Shown here: one piece after another, positions 17,682 to 26,461 of the stretch
How positions within the stretch are numbered: position 1 is the stretch's first letter
How the letters are laid out: every line of letters starts with the position of its first letter
Assembly (NCBI RefSeq): GCF_014236855.1
Contig: NZ_CP051261.1
Coordinates: forward strand, 4,030,001-4,094,000
Direction of reading: 5' to 3'
Source: Xanthomonas sp. SI
GTDB taxonomy: Bacteria; Pseudomonadota; Gammaproteobacteria; Xanthomonadales; Xanthomonadaceae
DNA length: 64,000 nt
Translations under genes and position numbers: made by a program
The notes under the pieces: model-generated
Databases searched by the model: none
What the model saw: only the letters and a program-made list of their open reading frames with translations
Told to the model about the DNA's origin: nothing

Positions 17682-18236
17682 ATGGGCAATCGTCTCTCCA
17701 AGATCTACACCCGCACCGGCGACGACGGCAGCACCGGCCTGGGCGACGGCAACCGGGTCGGCAAGGATTCGGCGCGGGTAGCCGCCTATGGCACCGTCGA
17801 CGAGGCCAATTCGGCGATCGGCGTGGTCCTGGCCTGTGCGCTGGCCGACGACGTGCGCACCCTGCTGACCGCGATCCAGCACCAGTTGTTCGACCTGGGC
17901 GGCGAGCTGTGCATCCCCGGCCATGCGGCGATCCACGACGCCGACATCGACGCGCTCGAGCAGCACCTGGACCGCTACAACGACACCCTCCCGGCGCTGA
18001 AGGATTTCATCCTGCCGGCCGGCGGCGAGGCTGCGGCGCGCTGCCACCTGGCGCGCACCATCGTGCGCCGCGCCGAACGCGAGACGGTGGCGCTGTCGCG
18101 CCAGGACGCGGTGCGGCCGGAGGCGGTGCGCTACCTCAACCGCCTGTCCGACCTGCTGTTCGTGCTGGCGCGGGTGCTGGCCCGGGCCGATGGCCAGGGC
18201 GAAGTGCTGTGGCGCCACGACCGCCGCCAGGCCTGA
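17682..18236 (+). CDS. Cob(I)yrinic acid a,c-diamide / cob(I)alamin adenosyltransferase (PduO type)
   Basis: A 184-residue PduO/EutT-type adenosyltransferase that transfers the 5'-deoxyadenosyl group of ATP to cob(I)alamin. The N-terminal ATP-binding motif is KIYTRTGDDGSTGLGDGNRV, followed by YGTVDEANSAIG and the conserved C-terminal RAERETVAL and LNRLSDLLFVLAR. The start is the ATG beginning MGNRLSKIYT; the longer frame upstream overlaps the B12 transporter. It is probably cotranscribed with the upstream BtuM-like gene and would convert imported cobalamin to the coenzyme. Confidence 0.92.
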   Translation: MGNRLSKIYTRTGDDGSTGLGDGNRVGKDSARVAAYGTVDEANSAIGVVLACALADDVRTLLTAIQHQLFDLGGELCIPGHAAIHDADIDALEQHLDRYNDTLPALKDFILPAGGEAAARCHLARTIVRRAERETVALSRQDAVRPEAVRYLNRLSDLLFVLARVLARADGQGEVLWRHDRRQA

Positions 18237-18270
18237 GCGGCAGCGGCGACGCGCGGACCGGGCGGCAGGC

Positions 18271-19176
18271 ATGCTGATCTATACCCATCCCGCTTGCCTG
18301 GGCCATGAACCCGGCCCGGAGCACCCGGAGCGGCCGGAACGCTTGCTGGCCGTCACCATGGCGCTGCGCGAGGCCTTTCCCGACCTGGCATGGCGCGAGG
18401 CGCCGCTGGCCAAGCTCGGCGACCTGGCCCGGGTCCACGAGCGCGAGCTGATCGACAGCGTCCTGGCCGACATCGACGGCAAGCGCATGCTCGACATGGA
18501 CACGGTGATCTCGCCCGGCTCGCGCGCCGCCGCGCTGCGCGCCGCCGGCGCCGGCCTGGCCGCAGTGGACGCGGTGATGCGCGGCGAGACCGACACCGCC
18601 TTCTGCGCGGTGCGCCCGCCCGGCCATCACGCCACCGCCGCCACCGCGATGGGCTTCTGCCTGTTCAACAACGTCGCCGTGGCCGCCGCCCACGCGCGCG
18701 ACACGCACGGCCTGGAACGGATCGCCATCGTCGACTTCGATGTGCATCACGGCAACGGCACCCAGGCGATCTTCGAGCGCGACCCACGCGTGCAGTACCT
18801 GAGCACCCACCAGTCCGGGCTGTTCCCCAACTCGGGCGGGGTCCACGACCGCGGCGTCGGCAACCTGCACAACGCGCTGCTGCCGCCGGGCAGCGGTGGC
18901 TTCCGCTTCCGCAACACCTGGGCCGACCAGATGCTGCCGCTGCTGGACGCGTTCAAGCCGCAGCTGCTGCTGATCTCGGCCGGTTTCGATGCGCACATGC
19001 GCGACCCGCTGGCCGACCTGATGCTGGAAACCGAGGACTTCGGCTGGCTCACCGCGGAGCTGCGCGCGCTGGCCGAACGGCATGCGCGCGGCCGCGTGGT
19101 GTCGCTGCTGGAAGGCGGTTACGACCTGCAGGCGCTGCGCGAATGCAGCGTCGCCCACGTCGACGCACTGCGCTGA
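18271..19176 (+). CDS. Histone-deacetylase-family (AcuC/HDAH-like) amidohydrolase
   Basis: A 301-residue zinc amidohydrolase. Signature residues are seen in RPPGHHA (catalytic His pair), DFDVHHGNG (metal Asp and His), GFDAH (second metal Asp) and EGGYDLQAL. Bacterial members remove acetyl groups from polyamines or other small amides. I chose the ATG beginning MLIYTHPACLGHEPG, the canonical N-terminus, over a longer frame. It is followed by two hairpins before lptD. Confidence 0.9.
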   Translation: MLIYTHPACLGHEPGPEHPERPERLLAVTMALREAFPDLAWREAPLAKLGDLARVHERELIDSVLADIDGKRMLDMDTVISPGSRAAALRAAGAGLAAVDAVMRGETDTAFCAVRPPGHHATAATAMGFCLFNNVAVAAAHARDTHGLERIAIVDFDVHHGNGTQAIFERDPRVQYLSTHQSGLFPNSGGVHDRGVGNLHNALLPPGSGGFRFRNTWADQMLPLLDAFKPQLLLISAGFDAHMRDPLADLMLETEDFGWLTAELRALAERHARGRVVSLLEGGYDLQALRECSVAHVDALR

Positions 19177-19200
19177 GGCCGGCGCGGGCGGATGAACCCC

Positions 19201-19251
19201 GTCCCCCGAGCGGGGGACGTCTTCATTGCCCCCATGCATGGGATGGGGCAA
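19201..19251 (+). terminator. Two consecutive intergenic hairpins upstream of lptD
   Basis: First hairpin: GTCCCCC/GGGGGAC around GAGC, a strong G/C stem immediately after the deacylase gene. Second hairpin: TTGCCCC/GGGGCAA around a GC-rich loop. There is no clean T run, so they may act as a Rho-independent-like end for the upstream unit or as leader structure for lptD. Both lie before the preferred lptD start and the second overlaps an alternative TTG start. Confidence 0.5.
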
Positions 19252-19285
19252 GCTAGCGGTCGTTTTAGCCCGATACCTGACGCGC

Positions 19286-21631
19286 GTGCGCCGAGCCCTC
19301 CGCCTGCTACCCCTTCCGTTCAGTATCGCTCTCTGCCTGCCGGCGATGGCGGCCGAGAAGCCGCCCAATTGGGGCCTGTGCCCGACCCCGGACGTGCTGC
19401 CCAAGTTCGACGACGCGCCCAAGGTCGACCCGAAGATGGCCGCGATCCGCGATCAGCAGCCGACCGACATCGTCGGCGACAAGCTGTCCGGCACCACCAC
19501 CATTCCCAACTACACCGGCAACGTCGCGCTCAAGCGCGGCGACCAGTTCATGGGCACCGACAGCCTGCGTGTGGATACCGAGACCGGCAATTACATTGCC
19601 GAGGGCCACGTGCGCTACCAGGATTCGTCGATTCGCATGATCGCCGACCGCGCCGAAGGCAACCAGGACACCGACACCCACAAGATCAGCAACATCCGCT
19701 ACCAGCTGATCGAGCGCCGCGGCAACGGCAAGGCCGACTCGGTCGACCTGCAGGGCGCGCTGGGACAGATGCACCGCTCCACCTACACCACCTGCGATCC
19801 CTCGCAGCAGGTGTGGGAGCTGCACGCGCCGGAGATCGACGTCGACAACGACGAGGGCTTCGGCACCGCGCGCAACGCGATCCTGAAGATCTACAACGTG
19901 CCGATCCTGTACGCGCCGTGGTTCAAGTTCCCGATCGACGACCGTCGCACCAGCGGCTTTCTGTTCCCGGCGATCGGCATGTCCGGGCGCAACGGCTTCG
20001 ATTACATGCAGCCGTATTACCTCAATCTGGCGCCGAACTACGATGCCACGCTGTATCCGCGCTACATGAGTTCGCGCGGCTTCATGCTCGGCAGCGAGTT
20101 CCGCTACCTGTATGAAGGCGGCAAGGGCGAGATCGAGGCAACCTACATGCCCGACGACCAGTTGCGCGACAAGGACCGCGGCAAGTTCGAATACCAGGGC
20201 TATCACAATCTCGATAGCACTTGGCAGGCGCGTGCCTCCATCGCCTGGGTCAGCGACGAGCGCTACACGGAAGACTTCTCCAACCGCCTGCTCGGCAACT
20301 CGGTGTCCAATATTCAGAGTACGGTCGGCATCTACGGCACCGGCGAGACCTGGACCGCCGGACTGATGGCCGATCGCTGGCAGCTGACCGACTACACCCT
20401 GACCGAGGGCGCGCTGCCTTACAACCGCCAGCCGCGCGCCTTCTTCAACTGGGACCAGGCGTTCGGCAAGTGGTTCGAAGCCGGCATCTATAGCGAAGCG
20501 GTGCGCTTCGTACACGACGACGTGCATGCCAAGGACGCGGAGTACGAACGGACCGGCGTGACCACCGAAATGCCCGGCGGCACCCGCCTGGACCTCAAGC
20601 CCTACATCTCGATGCCGCTGGCCGGCGCGGCGTGGTTCCTGAAGCCGACCGTGGCCTGGCGTTACACCGCCTATCAGTTGGACAAGGATCTGGCCGCCAC
20701 GCTGGGCGGCGACACCTCGCCCACGCGCAGCCTGCCGATCACCACCGTCGATGCCGGTCTGTATTTCGACCGCGACGCCAAGTTCGGCGACACCAGCTAC
20801 CTGCAGACCCTGGAACCGCGGCTGTTCTATCTGTACACGCCATACCGCAACCAGGACGACCTGCCGATCTTCGACACGCGCGAATTCACCTTCAGCTGGG
20901 GCCAGTTGTTCCGCGATTCGCGCTACACCGGTGCCGATCGCCAGAACGACGCCAACCAGATGACCCTGGCGCTGAGCTCGCGCCTGCTGCGCCAGGACGA
21001 CGGCAAGGAAAAGCTGTCGGTCAGCCTCGGCCAGATCCTGTACTTCAACGACTCCAGGGTCAGCCTGCCCGGCAGCAACACCACCATCGAGCAGGGCAAG
21101 TCGGCATGGATCGCCGACGCCAATTACATGATCAACGACCGCTGGACAATGGGCGCCACCTACCAGTGGGATCCCAAGTACCGGCGCAAGGACCTGGCCA
21201 GCTTCCGCACCCGCTATCTGCTGCCGGGCGACGGCATCATCAACGTCAGCTACCGCTTCCGCCGCGACCTGCTGGAGCAGACCGACGTGTCGGTGCTGTA
21301 CCCGATCAACCCGACCTGGAGCCTGGTCGGGCGCCACTACTATTCGCTGGAAGACAGCAAGCCGCTGGAAATCATCGCCGGCGTGCAGTGGGACAGCTGC
21401 TGCCTGGCCGTGCGCGCATTGGCACGGCGCTACGTGCGCAACCGCGAAGGCGATCTGGACACCGCGTTCCAGGTCGAGTTCGTGCTGAAGGGACTCTCCT
21501 CGCTTGGCCAGGACACGGACCGCGTTCTGCGCCGTGCTATTCTCGGCTACAACCGCGACGACCTGTACTTGGTCCCGCCCAGCAACACCACGACCGATCC
21601 GGACGCTTACGATCCGAACCTGATTCCATGA
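19286..21631 (+). CDS. lptD: LPS-assembly outer-membrane protein LptD
   Basis: A 781-residue outer-membrane beta-barrel that inserts lipopolysaccharide into the outer leaflet together with LptE. I chose the GTG giving VRRALRLLPLPFSIALCLPA because it starts a clean Sec signal peptide, as in Xanthomonas relatives; a longer TTG-started frame exists. The N-terminal jellyroll is at about 60-200 (GNVALKRGDQFMGTDSLRV). Four cysteines are placed as in LptD that needs rearranged disulfides: one after the signal (NWGLCP), one mid (TTCDPS) and a CC pair near the end (WDSCCLAVRAL). It is coupled to surA by ATGA. Confidence 0.96.
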   Translation: MRRALRLLPLPFSIALCLPAMAAEKPPNWGLCPTPDVLPKFDDAPKVDPKMAAIRDQQPTDIVGDKLSGTTTIPNYTGNVALKRGDQFMGTDSLRVDTETGNYIAEGHVRYQDSSIRMIADRAEGNQDTDTHKISNIRYQLIERRGNGKADSVDLQGALGQMHRSTYTTCDPSQQVWELHAPEIDVDNDEGFGTARNAILKIYNVPILYAPWFKFPIDDRRTSGFLFPAIGMSGRNGFDYMQPYYLNLAPNYDATLYPRYMSSRGFMLGSEFRYLYEGGKGEIEATYMPDDQLRDKDRGKFEYQGYHNLDSTWQARASIAWVSDERYTEDFSNRLLGNSVSNIQSTVGIYGTGETWTAGLMADRWQLTDYTLTEGALPYNRQPRAFFNWDQAFGKWFEAGIYSEAVRFVHDDVHAKDAEYERTGVTTEMPGGTRLDLKPYISMPLAGAAWFLKPTVAWRYTAYQLDKDLAATLGGDTSPTRSLPITTVDAGLYFDRDAKFGDTSYLQTLEPRLFYLYTPYRNQDDLPIFDTREFTFSWGQLFRDSRYTGADRQNDANQMTLALSSRLLRQDDGKEKLSVSLGQILYFNDSRVSLPGSNTTIEQGKSAWIADANYMINDRWTMGATYQWDPKYRRKDLASFRTRYLLPGDGIINVSYRFRRDLLEQTDVSVLYPINPTWSLVGRHYYSLEDSKPLEIIAGVQWDSCCLAVRALARRYVRNREGDLDTAFQVEFVLKGLSSLGQDTDRVLRRAILGYNRDDLYLVPPSNTTTDPDAYDPNLIP

Positions 21632-23007
21632 CCAATACCCTCTCTGCTTTCCTCGTCACCTTGCTGGCGATCGCCGGCGTGTCCGCTCCGGCTGCCGCGC
21701 AACAAACCCAACCACTGGACCGCATCGCTGCGGTCGTCGACGAGGATGTCGTACTGCAGAGCGAACTGGATCGTGCCGTTCGCAACGTGAAGGCGCAGTA
21801 TTCCGGCCGCGAGGCGCAGCTGCCGCCGGACAACGTGCTGCAACGCCAGGTGCTCGAGCGCCTGGTGCTGGTCAAGCTGCAGGTCGCGCGCGCCAACAGC
21901 ACCGGGATCCGCGTCGGCGACGACGAACTGAACCGTGCCATCGGCAGCATCGCTCAGCAGAACGGCACCGACGTCGACGGCCTGCGCAAGAAACTCGCCG
22001 CCGACGGCATGGCGTTCGACGACTTCCGCAACTCGGTGCGCGACGAGATCACCGTGCAGCGCCTGCGCCAGAGCTTCGCGCAGAGCCGCATCAACGTCAG
22101 CGAGAGCGAAGTGGATGCGGCGCTGGCGCAGCAGGCCACCACCGGCGCCCAGTACCATCTGGCGCACATCCTGGTCGGCCTGCCGGAAGGCGCCACCGCC
22201 GACCAGATCAAGACCGGGCAGGGCAAGATCGACGGGGTCAAGACCCTGATCGACAAGGGCGAGATCGATTTCAGCGCGGCCGCGGTGCGCTATTCCGACA
22301 GCCCCAACGCGCTGGAAGGCGGCGACCTAGGCTGGCGCAGCCTGGACGAAATCCCGAACGCCTTCGCGCAGCTGATCCGCGACATGAAGCCGGGCCAGGT
22401 CGCCGGCCCGCTGCGCGGCCCCAGCGGCTTCCAGCTGCTGAAGCTGGTCGAGATCCGCGATGCCTCGGCCAACCCGGAAAAGAAGACGGTCACCGAGTAC
22501 CACGCCCGCCACATCCTGATCCGCGTCAACGAGGCGCAGCCGGATGCGGCCGCCAAGGCCAAGATCGAGACCCTGCGTGCGCGCATCGCCGGCGGCGCCG
22601 ACTTCCAGGCCGTGGCCAAGGAGTCTTCCGACGACGCCAACAGCCGCGGTCAGGGCGGCGACCTGGGCTGGTTCCCGGCCGACGCGTTCGGCCCGGACTT
22701 CGGCCACCAGATCGAAGGCCTCACCGACAACCAGATCTCGCAGCCGTTCCGCACCGAGGCCGGCTGGCACATCGTGCAGCGCGTCGCCACGCGCCAGACC
22801 GACGTGACCAGCGACACCCAGCGCGCCCAGGTCCGCGAGACCATCGGCCGCCGCAAGCTGGAGGAAGAGTACAACCGCTTCCTGCAGGAAATGCGCGGCG
22901 AAGCCTATGTGAACCTGCGCGTCGGCGGTGCCGAGAGCTCCGCCGCGCCCGCTGCCGACGCCACCGCGCCGGCGGCGACCCCGGCACCGGCCGCCACCAA
23001 GCCGTAA
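21628..23007 (+). CDS. surA: Periplasmic chaperone/PPIase SurA
   Basis: A 459-residue periplasmic chaperone for outer-membrane proteins such as LptD. It has a signal peptide ending near AAAQ, an N-terminal chaperone domain (RIAAVVDEDVVLQSEL) and two parvulin domains. The first is near AQYHLAHILVGLP with GGDLGW and the second near EYHARHILIRV with GGDLGWFPADAFGPDF. The C-terminal tail is Ala/Pro-rich and unusually long for the family. The ATG overlaps the lptD stop codon. Confidence 0.95.
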   Translation: MTNTLSAFLVTLLAIAGVSAPAAAQQTQPLDRIAAVVDEDVVLQSELDRAVRNVKAQYSGREAQLPPDNVLQRQVLERLVLVKLQVARANSTGIRVGDDELNRAIGSIAQQNGTDVDGLRKKLAADGMAFDDFRNSVRDEITVQRLRQSFAQSRINVSESEVDAALAQQATTGAQYHLAHILVGLPEGATADQIKTGQGKIDGVKTLIDKGEIDFSAAAVRYSDSPNALEGGDLGWRSLDEIPNAFAQLIRDMKPGQVAGPLRGPSGFQLLKLVEIRDASANPEKKTVTEYHARHILIRVNEAQPDAAAKAKIETLRARIAGGADFQAVAKESSDDANSRGQGGDLGWFPADAFGPDFGHQIEGLTDNQISQPFRTEAGWHIVQRVATRQTDVTSDTQRAQVRETIGRRKLEEEYNRFLQEMRGEAYVNLRVGGAESSAAPAADATAPAATPAPAATKP

Positions 23008-23009
23008 CC

Positions 23010-23987
23010 GTGCTGCCCTCGCTCGCGCTGGTGCCGGGCGAGCCGGCCGGGATCGGCCCGGAACTGTGCGTGCGGCTGGCCCAACAGCCGCGACGCGACT
23101 GCCAACTGCTGGCCTTCGCCGACCCCGACACCTTGCGCGCCGCCGCAGCGGCGCTGTCGCTGCCGCTGCAGCTGCTTCCCGAATCCGCCCCCGCGCTGGT
23201 ACCTGGCGATCTGCGCCTGCGCGCGGTGGGCAATGCCGTGCCCAGCCGTTTCGGCCATACCGACCCGGCCAATGCCGCCGCGGTGATCGGCGCGCTGACC
23301 CAGGCCGCCGACGCCTGCCTGCGCGGCGAACTGGCCGGCCTGGTCACCGGCCCGGTGCACAAGGCGGCGATCAACGACGGCGGCATCGCCTACACCGGCA
23401 CCACCGAACTGCTCGCCCGCCACGCCGGGCGCGAGGTGGTGATGATGCTGGCCAACGACATCGTGCGCGTGGCCCTGGCCACCACCCACCTGCCGCTGCG
23501 CGCGGTCGCCGACGCGCTGACGCCCGCGTTGCTGGAGCGCTGCCTGCGCATCGTCCACGCCGCGCTGCGCAGCGACTTCGGCATCGCCGCGCCGGTCATC
23601 GCGGTGCTCGGGCTGAACCCTCATGCCGGCGAGGACGGACATCTGGGCCGTGAGGAAATCGAGGTGATGGCGCCGGTCCTCGCCGCCTTGCGCGCCGAGG
23701 GCATGCATCTGGTCGGCCCGCTGCCGGCCGACACCGCGTTCCTGCCGCAGAAACTGGCCGGCTTCGACACGGTACTGGCGATGTACCACGACCAGGGCCT
23801 GCCGGTACTCAAGTACAGCGGCTTCGAGCAGGCGGTGAACCTGACCCTGGGCCTGCCCTACCCGCGCGTGGCGGTCGATCACGGCACCGCGCTGGAGCTG
23901 GCCGGCCGCGGCATCGCCGACCCGTCCAGCCTGTTCGCCGCGGTCGCGCAATGCGCGCAACTGGCCGCACGCCGCGCGCTTGTGTAG
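23010..23987 (+). CDS. pdxA: 4-hydroxythreonine-4-phosphate dehydrogenase
   Basis: A 325-residue enzyme of pyridoxal phosphate synthesis that oxidises 4-phosphohydroxy-threonine with NAD. Motifs are PGEPAGIGPEL at the N-terminus, FTGTTELLARHAGR-like (here AYTGTTELLARHAG), LNPHAGEDGHLGREE, MYHDQGLPVLKY and VDHGTALELAGRG, the metal-binding His set. It starts at a GTG 2 nt after the surA stop. Its last codons read into a REP palindrome, which supplies the TAG stop, so the end may be slightly altered from the ancestral one. Confidence 0.95.
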   Translation: MLPSLALVPGEPAGIGPELCVRLAQQPRRDCQLLAFADPDTLRAAAAALSLPLQLLPESAPALVPGDLRLRAVGNAVPSRFGHTDPANAAAVIGALTQAADACLRGELAGLVTGPVHKAAINDGGIAYTGTTELLARHAGREVVMMLANDIVRVALATTHLPLRAVADALTPALLERCLRIVHAALRSDFGIAAPVIAVLGLNPHAGEDGHLGREEIEVMAPVLAALRAEGMHLVGPLPADTAFLPQKLAGFDTVLAMYHDQGLPVLKYSGFEQAVNLTLGLPYPRVAVDHGTALELAGRGIADPSSLFAAVAQCAQLAARRALV

Positions 23988-24051
23988 GAGCGGCTTCAGC
24001 CGCGACATGACTTACCGGCAACACCCGGTCGCGGCTGAAGCCGCTCCTACA
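23983..24051. repeat. REP palindrome overlapping the pdxA stop codon
   Basis: Perfect inverted arms of 24 nt (left TGTAGGAGCGGCTTCAGC..., right its complement) around a 21-nt centre. The first TAG of the left arm is the pdxA stop codon. It lies within the surA-pdxA-rsmA-apaG operon and may attenuate transcription or stabilise the upstream mRNA (inference). Confidence 0.92.
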
Positions 24052-24086
24052 GGGCGCCGCGCGCGCCATCCCGATAAGATGCCCGC

Positions 24087-24881
24087 ATGACTTCCTATTC
24101 CGGCTTCAGCGCCCCGGCCAAGAAATCGCTTGGCCAGCACTTCCTCAGCGACCGCGACTACATCGACAGCATCGTGCGCGCGGTCAATCCCAAGCCCGAC
24201 GAGCTGCTGGTCGAGATCGGCCCCGGCCAGGGCGCGATCACCTTCCCGCTGCTGCGCCGCCACGGCCGCCTGACCGTGATCGAATTCGACCGCGACCTGA
24301 TCGCGCCGCTGACCGCCGCGGCGGAAGGGGTCGGCGAATTGACCATCCTCAACCGCGACGTGCTGTCGGTGGATTTCGCCGAACTGGCCGGCGGCGGCCG
24401 CATCCGCCTGGTCGGCAACCTGCCTTACAACATCTCCTCGCCGATCCTGTTCCATGCGCTGGACCATGCTGCGGCGATCGCCGACATGCACTTCATGCTG
24501 CAGAAGGAAGTGGTCGACCGCATGGCCGCAGGGCCGGGCAGCAAGGTCTACGGCCGGCTCAGCGTGATGCTGCAGGCGTACTGCGAGGTGACCTCGTTGT
24601 TCGTGGTGCCGCCGGGCGCGTTCCGGCCACCGCCGAAAGTGGATTCGGCGGTAGTGCGGCTGGTGCCGCATGCGCCGCAGGACATCGGCATCGCCGACCG
24701 ACGGCGCTTCGCCGACGTGGTGCGCGCGGCGTTCGGGCAGCGCCGCAAGACCTTGCGCAATGCGCTGGGCGGAGTCTGCGATGCGGCCCAGTTCGAGGCC
24801 GCCGGGGTGCGCCCGGATGCCCGCGCCGAGCAGTTGGAGGTCGCCGACTTCGTGCGCCTGGCCAACGTGGCGCAGGCCTGA
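24087..24881 (+). CDS. rsmA: 16S rRNA m6(2)A1518/A1519 dimethyltransferase (KsgA)
   Basis: A 264-residue RsmA/KsgA that dimethylates two adjacent adenines in helix 45 of 16S rRNA. Motifs are KKSLGQHFLSD, the SAM motif VEIGPGQGAITFPLL, the acidic VIEFDRDLI and the catalytic NLPYNISSPILF (NLPY). The C-terminal helical domain is complete (RRRFADVVRAAFGQRRKTLRNAL). Length is normal. Conserved neighbour of pdxA and apaGH. Confidence 0.97.
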   Translation: MTSYSGFSAPAKKSLGQHFLSDRDYIDSIVRAVNPKPDELLVEIGPGQGAITFPLLRRHGRLTVIEFDRDLIAPLTAAAEGVGELTILNRDVLSVDFAELAGGGRIRLVGNLPYNISSPILFHALDHAAAIADMHFMLQKEVVDRMAAGPGSKVYGRLSVMLQAYCEVTSLFVVPPGAFRPPPKVDSAVVRLVPHAPQDIGIADRRRFADVVRAAFGQRRKTLRNALGGVCDAAQFEAAGVRPDARAEQLEVADFVRLANVAQA

Positions 24882-25096
24882 GCCACGGGGCCGCGCGTCG
24901 CAGCGCGATCCGCATCTCTCCGCTCCACGCGCACGCCAACGCACCCACACGAAGGCCGCAGCAGCGCGGATCGCACTGCGCGGCCGGCCCACGACACGCG
25001 GCACGGCGCGCAGCGGCCGCAGCACGCGCTGCTTGCAGCGCGCTCATAGACGACTCGCAGTCCATTCCTGCGCCGGCTTTGCTTACACTGTGAGGC

Positions 25097-25480
25097 ATGA
25101 ACGATGACGCCCCCTATCGGATCGAGGTCGAAGTGTCGCCCCGGTTCCTCGACGACCAATCGGCGCCGGAGGACGGACGCTACGCGTTCGCCTACACCAT
25201 CCGCATCCACAACCGCGGCCGCGTCGCCGCGCGGCTGATCGCCCGGCACTGGGAAATCACCGACGGCAACGGCCGCGTGGAGCGCGTGGACGGCGACGGC
25301 GTGGTCGGCGAACAGCCGCGGCTGCGTCCCGGCGAGGACTTCCGCTACACCTCCGGGCTGATGCTGGAAACCGAGCACGGCACGATGCGCGGCCACTACG
25401 ACATGGAAGCCGACGACGGCACCCACTTCGTCGCGCCGGTCGCGCCATTCGTGCTGACCGTGCCGCGGACGCTGCACTGA
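25097..25480 (+). CDS. apaG: ApaG protein
   Basis: A 127-residue fibronectin III-like beta-sandwich protein of the ApaG/CorD family (DUF525). Diagnostic stretch: [46 protein letters not shown] and [10 protein letters not shown]. The function is not settled; the family is conserved next to apaH and rsmA in proteobacteria. About 215 nt upstream separates it from rsmA and holds no gene or clear structure; apaH starts 10 nt downstream, so apaGH form a pair. Confidence 0.95.
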   Translation: MNDDAPYRIEVEVSPRFLDDQSAPEDGRYAFAYTIRIHNRGRVAARLIARHWEITDGNGRVERVDGDGVVGEQPRLRPGEDFRYTSGLMLETEHGTMRGHYDMEADDGTHFVAPVAPFVLTVPRTLH

Positions 25481-25490
25481 TGGCGCCCGC

Positions 25491-26417
25491 ATGAGCGTGT
25501 GGGCCATCGGCGACCTGCAGGGTTGCTACGACATCACCCAGCGGCTGCTGGAAAAGATCCGCTTCGACCCGGCGGTGGACCGGCTATGGTTCTGCGGCGA
25601 CCTGGTCAACCGCGGTGGGCAGTCGCTGGAAACCCTGCGCCTGGTGCACTCGCTGCGCGCGCACAGCGAGGTGGTGCTGGGCAACCACGACCTGTCGCTG
25701 CTGGCGATCGGCGAGCGCAGCCCGGACGAGCAGCGCAAGGTCAATCCGGACCTGCAGCGCATCGTGCTGGCCGAGGACCGCGACGAACTGCTGACCTGGC
25801 TGCGCATGCAGAAACTGCTGCACGCCGACCGCGAACTGGGCTGGATGATGATCCATGCCGGCCTGGCGCCGAAGTGGACCACCACCCTGGCCGAGAAGCA
25901 TGCGCGCGAAGTCGAGCAGCAGCTGCACGGCAGCGGCTACCGCAAACTGTTCCGCAACATGTACGGCGACCGCCCGGCCTGGTCGCCGGGGCTGACCGGC
26001 TACGACCGCTCGCGCGCGATCATCAACCTGTTCACCCGCGCCCGCTATTGCACCCCGCGCGGGCGCATCGCGATCGAGGAGAAAGGCACCCCGGGCACCC
26101 AGGCGCAGGGCCTGTATCCGTGGTTCGAAGTGCCCGGCCGCGCCGAGCGCGACCTGAAGATCGTCTGCGGCCATTGGTCCACGCTGGGTCTGACCATCAC
26201 CCAGGGCGTGCACGCGATCGACACCGGCGCGGTCTGGGGCGGCAAGCTCACCGCCTTGCGCCTGGACAGCGAAGACCTGCAGGTGGTGCAGGTGCCGGGG
26301 CGCCCGATCGAAGGGCCGCCGCCGGTACCGCGTGCGCGGCCGCCGCGGCGCAGGTCCGGCGGTGGGCGTGGTGCGGGTGGCGGTGCCACTACACCGCCGC
26401 CGCCCGCTCAAGACTAA
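25491..26417 (+). CDS. apaH: Symmetrical bis(5'-nucleosyl)-tetraphosphatase
   Basis: A 308-residue metallophosphatase that cleaves Ap4A to two ADP and can remove Np4 caps. Calcineurin-type motifs are GDLQGCYD (where GDIHG is usual), GDLVNRGG and GNHDLSLLA, with later HAG and HWS histidines. It exceeds the usual 275-280 residues by an Arg/Pro/Gly-rich tail (RARPPRRRSGGGRGAGGG). The tail is low complexity and may be a late extension. It ends shortly before the IS110 insertion. Confidence 0.94.
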   Translation: MSVWAIGDLQGCYDITQRLLEKIRFDPAVDRLWFCGDLVNRGGQSLETLRLVHSLRAHSEVVLGNHDLSLLAIGERSPDEQRKVNPDLQRIVLAEDRDELLTWLRMQKLLHADRELGWMMIHAGLAPKWTTTLAEKHAREVEQQLHGSGYRKLFRNMYGDRPAWSPGLTGYDRSRAIINLFTRARYCTPRGRIAIEEKGTPGTQAQGLYPWFEVPGRAERDLKIVCGHWSTLGLTITQGVHAIDTGAVWGGKLTALRLDSEDLQVVQVPGRPIEGPPPVPRARPPRRRSGGGRGAGGGATTPPPPAQD

Positions 26418-26461
26418 TGATGGCTGCCGGCAGGCAGGCTGCCACGTGTAGGAGTCAACTG

